Shown here one piece after another: positions 6,449-10,397 of a stretch of DNA of 10,397 nucleotides. Both the position numbers and the translations under genes were made by a program. Under the pieces are notes generated by a model. The model had not been told where the DNA came from. It ran no database searches and saw nothing but the letters and a program-made list of their open reading frames with translations. The DNA comes from Geminicoccaceae bacterium (GTDB lineage Bacteria > Pseudomonadota > Alphaproteobacteria > Geminicoccales > Geminicoccaceae), in assembly GCA_020446285.1 (NCBI GenBank), contig JAGREZ010000159.1, positions 1 through 10,397 of the forward strand. Reading direction: 5' to 3'. Every line of letters starts with the position of its first letter. Position 1 is the stretch's first letter.

Positions 6449-6497
6449 CGCATCAATTTATCCAGACAGATCAGTATGATCTGTCTGGATCGATGCG
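6449..6497. terminator. Long hairpin between convergent genes, possible bidirectional terminator
   Basis: ATCCAGACAGATCA at 6460-6473 and its perfect reverse complement TGATCTGTCTGGAT at 6477-6490 surround a 3-nt loop (GTA). A second stem, CGCATC 6449-6454 with GATGCG 6492-6497, extends it past a small asymmetric internal loop, giving 20 base pairs in all. It lies 36 bp past the DUF3108 stop and contains the last codons and stop of the RibD-like gene. Position suggests transcription termination from both sides. There is no long T-tract on either strand, so the site may instead be an mRNA 3'-end stabiliser or a protein-binding site. Confidence 0.45.
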
Positions 6498-7097
6498 CTG
6501 AGACCCTGCCGGCTCAAAGGTCTCGAGGCGGGTGCCGCCCGCATTGAGCTTGCGGCTGTCGGTGCGGCGAAAGCCCAGCCGGCGCATGACCGCGTCGGGC
6601 TCGCCGCCGATATTGCTCACGATCGGCATGCCGGATCCGAACCGCACGGGCTCGATGGTGAGTACCACACGGTCGATCAGCGCCCGTGCGAGGAACCAGT
6701 CATGCACCCGCGTGCCGCCGAGAACGAGACAGTTGCGCGCCGGGTGACGGGTTCCGATGGCTTCGATCATCGCTTCGATGCCCGTGGACCGGGGATCGAC
6801 CCGGAGCCGGGTCGGCGAACACCAGTCGAGGCCGCTTGCCGAGGTGGAGAAGATCACCCGCCGCCGGTCCTCGCGCGGTGCTTCCTCGTCCGTGCGCCGT
6901 CCCATGAACGACCAGTCGGCACGATCGACCGAGGCGAGGAAATGGTGCTGTTCCTCGGGGCTCGCCCAGCTCGACGGATTGTGACCGCTCCTGCGGCCGA
7001 TGAAGCCGTCGGCGGATGCGACCACCAGAAGTTCGAAACGTGTCGTTCGGGGATTCATGGTGTGCAGCCGCTCCGATACACTCGCCGCCGGGTTCAT
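6471..7097 (-). CDS. RibD C-terminal/dihydrofolate reductase-like family protein
   Basis: A 208-residue protein of the RibD C-terminal (dihydrofolate reductase fold) family, whose members are NADPH-dependent reductases. FELLVVASADGFIGR at 21-35 is the typical first strand and loop. SWASPEEQHHF at 43-53 and FMGRRTDEE at 64-72 are the expected downstream elements. VLGGTRVHDWFLARALIDRVVLTIEP at 125-150 followed by GSGMPI is the cofactor-binding second half. The substrate is unknown; no riboflavin genes are nearby, so a role in riboflavin synthesis is not implied. ATG 7097 has an AGGAGG 13 nt upstream. ATG 7058 (Met14) sits directly before the conserved domain with GGAG 12 nt upstream and is nearly as likely. 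The last codons (DPDRSY) and the stop lie inside the 6460-6490 inverted repeat. Confidence 0.87.
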   Translation of the reverse strand: MNPAASVSERLHTMNPRTTRFELLVVASADGFIGRRSGHNPSSWASPEEQHHFLASVDRADWSFMGRRTDEEAPREDRRRVIFSTSASGLDWCSPTRLRVDPRSTGIEAMIEAIGTRHPARNCLVLGGTRVHDWFLARALIDRVVLTIEPVRFGSGMPIVSNIGGEPDAVMRRLGFRRTDSRKLNAGGTRLETFEPAGSQRIDPDRSY

Positions 7098-7154
7098 GCG
7101 CCGGATTTCGCCTCCTGGGAGACCAGTCGCGGCCTGTATGGACCAATGGCGCCA

Positions 7155-7183
7155 TTACAAAAGGCCACCACCGATGCTATGAT
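7155..7183 (+). promoter_or_regulatory. Candidate sigma70-type promoter for the 27-residue peptide gene
   Basis: TATGAT at 7178-7183 matches five of six -10 consensus bases. TTACAA at 7155-7160 is a weaker -35, and the spacer between them is exactly 17 nt. Transcription would start near 7190 and give a leader of about 27 nt, which contains the Shine-Dalgarno at 7204-7211. This is a match by eye only. Confidence 0.4.
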
Positions 7184-7208
7184 GACCGCTTCGGGAGGTC
7201 ATCGGTGG
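7168..7208 (+). repeat. 9-bp inverted repeat reaching the ribosome binding site
   Basis: CCACCGATG at 7168-7176 is the exact reverse complement of CATCGGTGG at 7200-7208. The right arm overlaps the 5' part of the GGTGGAGG ribosome binding site. On a transcript that began upstream of 7168 the hairpin would partly mask this site; on one starting near 7190 it could not form. It may equally be a regulator site overlapping the -10 element. Confidence 0.35.
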
Positions 7209-7216
7209 AGGTTGTC

Positions 7217-7300
7217 ATGTGGCATGTCGCCGCCACGGTCATCGTCGTTTCCCTCGGTGCGCTCGTGCTTGTCGCGAAGTGGCAGTTTCCCTGGATGTAG
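7217..7300 (+). CDS. Small single-span membrane peptide, 27 residues
   Basis: A short frame from ATG 7217 to TAG 7298-7300. Residues MWHVA lead into a continuous hydrophobic segment, ATVIVVSLGALVLVA (about 5-19), followed by K and an aromatic end, WQFPWM. This is the shape of a small inner-membrane protein with one transmembrane helix. GGTGGAGG at 7204-7211 is a strong Shine-Dalgarno whose GGAGG ends 5 nt before the ATG, among the best-placed in the window. A candidate promoter lies just upstream (7155-7183). It stands alone between a leftward RibD-like gene and the convergent SDR gene, with no overlap with either. I do not recognise its sequence. A regulatory or complex-assembly role is typical of such peptides but is not shown here. 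Confidence 0.55.
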   Translation: MWHVAATVIVVSLGALVLVAKWQFPWM

Positions 7301-7309
7301 GGCCGGCTG

Positions 7310-7357
7310 TCACGGGCGTCACAGGGTCGGGTGTCACGAGGTTGGGTCTCACGAGGT
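7310..7357. repeat. Short degenerate tandem repeat of about 15 bp
   Basis: TCAC recurs at 7310, 7319, 7334 and 7349. The last two full 15-bp units, TCACAGGGTCGGGTG and TCACGAGGTTGGGTC, agree at 12 of 15 positions, and a third partial unit TCACGAGGTGG follows. The final TCA at 7349-7351 is the stop codon of the SDR gene read leftward, so the repeat covers its 3' end. It probably arose by local slippage; no function is suggested. Confidence 0.35.
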
Positions 7358-8029
7358 GGCGCGGCCGCCGGAGAGATCGAACACCGCGCCGGTGTTGAAG
7401 CTGCAGCGCTCGCTTGCGAGCCAGGCGACGATCTCGGCCACCTCCTCGGAGGTTCCGAGCCTCTGCATCGGCGATTTCGCGATCATGGTCGCGACATGTT
7501 CCGGCGTCATCTGCGCCAGAAGCGATGTTTCGATGGCCGCCGGGGCCACGGCATTGACGAGAACGCCGGAGCCCGCGAGTTCCTTGCCGAGCGATTTGGT
7601 GAGCGCGATCACGCCCGCCTTGGCCGCGCTGTAGGCCGCCGCGTTGGGTGTTCCCTCCTTGCCGGCGAGCGAGGCCATGGTGACGATCCGCCCGTAACCC
7701 TGCGCGCGCATGAGCGGAACGACGGCCTTGCAGGTGAGGAAGACGCCGACGAGGTCGATATCGACGATTTTCCTGAACATGTCGTCGGGATAGGTCTCGA
7801 GCGGTCCCGTCGGCCCGGCGATGCCGGCATTGCAGACGAGGATGTCGATCCGCCCGGCCCGCTTCGCCGCGTCGGCGAGGCTCCGGCCGTCGCATACGTC
7901 GACCGGCGGATCGCTGTCGAGATCCCAGCTCGTGACCTCGGCGCCATCGGCGCGCAGCTTGCGGACGATGGCGGCGCCGATACCCCGTTCGCCGCCGGTT
8001 ACAACCGCATTTCGACCTGAAAGCACCAT
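7349..8029 (-). CDS. Short-chain dehydrogenase/reductase (SDR), classical type
   Basis: A 226-residue NAD(P)-dependent oxidoreductase with all classical SDR elements: the nucleotide-binding TGGERGIG at 11-18, CNAG at 66-69, catalytic Ser120 in MASLAGKEG, and Tyr133 and Lys137 in YSAAK. Asp36 or Asp38 in SWDLDSD, at the end of strand 2, favours NAD over NADP. The GKEGTPNAAAYSAAKAG run resembles the SDR group that includes 2-keto-3-deoxy-sugar-acid dehydrogenases, but FabG-like and other sugar or alcohol dehydrogenases share much of it, so the substrate is open. At 226 residues it is slightly shorter than usual. The start at 8029 has GGGAGAGAG about 8-12 nt upstream. It diverges from the DinB-like gene across 73 bp, and no other sugar-catabolism gene is in view. 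Confidence 0.92.
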   Translation of the reverse strand: MVLSGRNAVVTGGERGIGAAIVRKLRADGAEVTSWDLDSDPPVDVCDGRSLADAAKRAGRIDILVCNAGIAGPTGPLETYPDDMFRKIVDIDLVGVFLTCKAVVPLMRAQGYGRIVTMASLAGKEGTPNAAAYSAAKAGVIALTKSLGKELAGSGVLVNAVAPAAIETSLLAQMTPEHVATMIAKSPMQRLGTSEEVAEIVAWLASERCSFNTGAVFDLSGGRATS

Positions 8030-8102
8030 GGTTTTTCTCTCTCCCTTGCGTGTTTTGCAGTATGGCAGATCGGGATGCCGGACAGAAACGGGGAATGCCG
8101 CA

Positions 8103-8618
8103 ATGATCGATACGGGTTATGTCAGGCTCATGGCACGCTACGGCACATGGCAGAACGAAAGCCTGATCGCTGCCGCCGACACGCTCGACGAGGATGCGCG
8201 GCGGCTCGAGCGTGGCGCCTTCTTCGGGTCGATCGAGAATACCCTGAACCATCTGCTCTGGGGCGATCGCATCTGGCTTTCCCGCTTCAGCGACTCGCCG
8301 CCGCCCGATGGCGGTATCGCCGCATCGGTATCGCTCGCGCCCGACTGGTCGTCCTACAAGGCCGAACGGCGCGAGACGGACGCCGCCATCACTTCATGGG
8401 CCAGCACCATCACCGACCGGGACCTGCAAGGCGACCTCGCCTGGCATTCCGGCGCGATCGGCCGGGAGATCGTTCGCCCGGTTGCCCTTCTGGTGGTCCA
8501 TCTCTTCAATCACCAGACGCATCACCGTGGCCAGGTCCATGCCATGCTGACCGCCGCCGGCGCCCGGCCCGAAGCGACCGACCTTCCGTTCATGCCGGGT
8601 CTCGGCCGGACACCATGA
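8103..8618 (+). CDS. DinB-family metal-binding protein
   Basis: A 171-residue four-helix-bundle protein of the DinB/YfiT superfamily. Members bind a divalent metal through three histidines; some are thiol-dependent transferases or hydrolases, and most have no known substrate. The first ligand is His50 in LNHLLWGDRIW (48-58). The other two are probably His137 and His141 in FNHQTHHRGQVH (135-146). A tyrosine-tryptophan pair near the N-terminus (Tyr13, Trp16) is also typical of the family. Length is normal. ATG 8103 is chosen because the family starts right there (MIDTGYVRLMARYGTW); the frame is open further upstream but crosses the divergent SDR gene. GGGGA lies about 9 nt before it. Its stop TGA sits in an ATGA that opens a 17-codon frame, which I do not call. 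Confidence 0.9.
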   Translation: MIDTGYVRLMARYGTWQNESLIAAADTLDEDARRLERGAFFGSIENTLNHLLWGDRIWLSRFSDSPPPDGGIAASVSLAPDWSSYKAERRETDAAITSWASTITDRDLQGDLAWHSGAIGREIVRPVALLVVHLFNHQTHHRGQVHAMLTAAGARPEATDLPFMPGLGRTP

Positions 8619-8705
8619 ACGAACCCGCCCGATCCGGTGAGGCGGATGCTGATGTATCGCACGCTTGACTGTGGGCGCGAGGTGGACTGACCGGTGCCGG
8701 AAACC

Positions 8706-9167
8706 TCAGGAGCCGTTGCGCTGGTCGTGCATCGTCCGGATTTCAGTGGGCCAGGTGGACTTGATGTAAGAGAGGACGGCCCATATCTCGTCATCGCTCA
8801 GCACGTCGCCGAATGGCGGCATGTTGCTCTTGCCGCGGTCGCCGATGAGCGCCTGCCCGCCGTGTTTGGTGTAATCGAACAGCAACTGGCCCGGATGGTG
8901 CCAGGTATGTCCGGATTCATCATGCGGCGGTGCCGGCATGCCGCCGGTGGCGAGCGGTTCGCGCCAGTTCGTCTCGCCCTTGCGGTCGCGTCCGTGACAG
9001 CTTGCGCACTGCTCGGCGTAGATCGTCTCGCCGAGAGCGACGAATTCACCGTCATCGGGTCTCATGCCGCTGGCATTGCCGTCGGAGGAGAGCAGCCAGA
9101 AGCCGCCGGCCGCGACGATGACGGCACCGGCCAGTCCGGCGAGAAACATGATGTGACGTGAACGCAA
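8706..9167 (-). CDS. Class I c-type cytochrome, membrane-anchored or exported
   Basis: From a TTG start at 9167 the protein has 153 residues. A basic start (MRSRH) leads into a hydrophobic segment, IMFLAGLAGAVIVAAGGFWLL, at about 6-26, which is a signal anchor or signal peptide. The haem site is C54-A-S-C57-H58. Met116 in NMPPFGD is the probable sixth ligand, followed by the typical LSDDEIWAVLSYIKSTWP at 123-140. A GHTWHHPGQLLFDYTKHG block (86-103) marks a recognisable cytochrome c subgroup. It should carry electrons in the periplasm. Start choice: TTG 9167 has GGAG 9 nt upstream; ATG 9149 and GTG 9230 keep the frame but have no visible ribosome binding site. The gene lies downstream of the SGNH hydrolase-like gene on the same strand, with a gap of about 193 bp, and converges with the DinB-like gene. 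Confidence 0.88.
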   Translation of the reverse strand: MRSRHIMFLAGLAGAVIVAAGGFWLLSSDGNASGMRPDDGEFVALGETIYAEQCASCHGRDRKGETNWREPLATGGMPAPPHDESGHTWHHPGQLLFDYTKHGGQALIGDRGKSNMPPFGDVLSDDEIWAVLSYIKSTWPTEIRTMHDQRNGS

Positions 9168-9360
9168 GGAACCGGTCTCCCGATCGTTTCGGATTGAACG
9201 CGGATGCGAAGCTGCCGGTGAAAGCGGCACATGTCGCGAACGGTAGTTCCGGTTTCCGGGAATCTCAACTTCGACCCGCTGGAACCTTGTATCGCAATCC
9301 GGGCTCCCGAAGGGCGGCGCGCCCGAACGGGGCCGACGGAACCCCGCCGATCAGGGGCGA

Positions 9361-10397
9361 CTACCCGCCGGGGCAGAGATTGTGGGCCGGTTTGCCGTCG
9401 CACAGCCAGCGGCGCTCCAGGATCCTTGCATGGAGGACGGAAGCCAGCACGGCATTGCCCATGCCGTTGAGATGCTCGAGGCTGTAGGCATGTTCGTAGG
9501 CGGGATTGTCGAGCGCGTGGTAGACATAGAGCGCTTCGATACCTTGCGCATCGAGTGCATCGGCGAACGCCTTCATCTCCGTTGCGACCAGAAGCACGGC
9601 ACCGCCGGCCTCGACATCCCGTGCCATGCGTTCGGTGAGGCTCACGGCAAGCGCCAGCATCCGCGCGCGGAACGCTCCGTCGCTTCCGTCCAGCCGGTCC
9701 TGTTCGCGTGCTTCGGCCGCCGTCACCGGTGGCACCCAGGGGTCCTCGAGCGCGGACATCCATTTGGTGAGCCTGTGGATGACGAGTTCGAGGAGAACCG
9801 AATGACGCTGGAGCATGGCGGTCCATGGCACGGGCCAGAGCGGTTCGTCGCGCATCTCGCGATCCGGAAGGTCGTCGATACGGCGAAGCCCGTCTTTCCC
9901 GATGCGGAATTGCGGCTTGCGCTTGCCGAAGCGGATGCCGTGCATATGCCGGTGACTGCCGAAATGCGGCAGGTAGAGGATGACCAGATCGGCATGCAGC
10001 TCCGCGCCGGCGGTCTCGTACTGCAGGAGGATCTGGTCGATGCCGTAGCCGGCGACGCCGGCATTCAGGACCTCGGTATCGTCGAGATAGCCTTCGAGAA
10101 GGGCCGGCACATGATCGGCCTCGCTCACCCCGAAGCCGAAGGCCCGCGAATCGCCGGTCAGGAGAATGCGGTTTGCCCTTGCGGCGCGCGCGCCTACCGG
10201 TCCGCCGCGCAGGCCGCGTGAATTGATGCGGTAGGTGACGGGTTCGCCCGTGGCCGTGGAAACGGCGACGGCGCCGGGAATGTGTGACCAGCCGAGATTG
10301 CTGTCATAGCGTGTGATCTCCACGGGCACGACCCGCGACGAACGGGCCTCCAGCCGGTCGCCGAACAGCCGCGCCATGCCTTCGAGGAGGAGAAGGG
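9361..10397 (-). CDS. SGNH/GDSL hydrolase-like protein, 5' end beyond the window
   Basis: At least 338 residues are visible from Met at 10377, but the frame stays open to the window edge. The codons before that Met read LLLLEG, typical of the end of an N-terminal membrane anchor in this protein type, so the true start probably lies outside. Esterase-type SGNH block I is LLTGDSRAFGFG (72-83, nucleophile Ser77), block II is NAGVAGYGIDQ (105-115, Asn105), and the C-terminal EHLNGMGN (301-308) supplies His302. YRINSRGLRG at 49-58 is a common lead-in in membrane-anchored members. The canonical Asp three residues before the His is Ser299 here. A role in removing acyl or acetyl groups from envelope glycans is a family expectation only. 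No terminator with a T-tract is visible in the 193 bp after its stop. Confidence 0.86.
   Translation of the reverse strand, partial: LLLLEGMARLFGDRLEARSSRVVPVEITRYDSNLGWSHIPGAVAVSTATGEPVTYRINSRGLRGGPVGARAARANRILLTGDSRAFGFGVSEADHVPALLEGYLDDTEVLNAGVAGYGIDQILLQYETAGAELHADLVILYLPHFGSHRHMHGIRFGKRKPQFRIGKDGLRRIDDLPDREMRDEPLWPVPWTAMLQRHSVLLELVIHRLTKWMSALEDPWVPPVTAAEAREQDRLDGSDGAFRARMLALAVSLTERMARDVEAGGAVLLVATEMKAFADALDAQGIEALYVYHALDNPAYEHAYSLEHLNGMGNAVLASVLHARILERRWLCDGKPAHNLCPGG

Noticed and set aside
8615..8668. 17-codon frame starting in the ATGA at the end of the DinB-like gene
   Set aside because: The overlap suggests coupling, but the product is polar, very short and featureless, and ATGA occurs by chance.
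9300..9360. GC-rich hairpins after the SGNH-like gene as a rho-independent terminator
   Set aside because: Several 4-5 bp stems can be drawn, but none is followed by a T-tract on the minus strand.
9382..10221. 279-codon plus-strand frame opposite the SGNH-like gene
   Set aside because: Antisense to a gene with clear SGNH blocks; no recognisable domain.

Overview
The window is high-GC DNA. The reading frames I accept have strongly GC-biased third codon positions, and the mix of families (SDR, DUF3108, a cytochrome c with an HTWHHP block, a solo FkbM methyltransferase) looks most like an alphaproteobacterial chromosome. That taxonomic call is an inference. I see no tRNA, rRNA, transposase, integrase, phage gene or CRISPR array. 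The genes are mostly short transcription units on alternating strands, so this looks like ordinary chromosome carrying a mixed set of metabolic and accessory genes.

Layout. At the left edge, 1-36(+) is the probable tail of a plus-strand gene that runs tail-to-tail into an FkbM-type methyltransferase (26-1009, minus). Upstream of that on the same strand is a hydantoinase B/oxoprolinase-type subunit (1061-2692, minus) with no partner hyuA gene beside it. A 394-bp gap with an AT-rich core and several inverted repeats (2693-3086) separates it from an uncharacterised 131-residue protein (3087-3482, plus). The stop codon of that gene abuts the stop codon of the most unusual gene here (3477-4646, minus): a flavin reductase domain followed by a LysR-type effector-binding domain, with no helix-turn-helix.

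Divergent from the fusion gene is a two-gene unit: a GNAT acetyltransferase (4828-5598) coupled by an ATGA overlap to an exported DUF3108 protein (5595-6413). It converges on a RibD C-terminal/dihydrofolate-reductase-like gene (6471-7097, minus) across a perfect 14-bp inverted repeat that carries the latter's stop codon. Next is a very short plus-strand gene for a 27-residue single-span membrane peptide (7217-7300) with a good Shine-Dalgarno and a plausible promoter. An SDR oxidoreductase (7349-8029, minus) and a DinB-like metalloprotein (8103-8618, plus) diverge from a 73-bp gap. The right end holds a membrane-anchored or exported c-type cytochrome (minus) and an SGNH/GDSL hydrolase-like protein (minus) whose 5' end runs off the window.

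How the genes work together. I see no single pathway linking them. The clearest functional link is the coupled GNAT-DUF3108 pair. The most interesting hypothesis is that the flavin reductase/LysR-domain fusion is a reductase gated by a small-molecule effector. The domain order can be read from the sequence; the gating is an inference by analogy with the C1 reductase of p-hydroxyphenylacetate hydroxylase.
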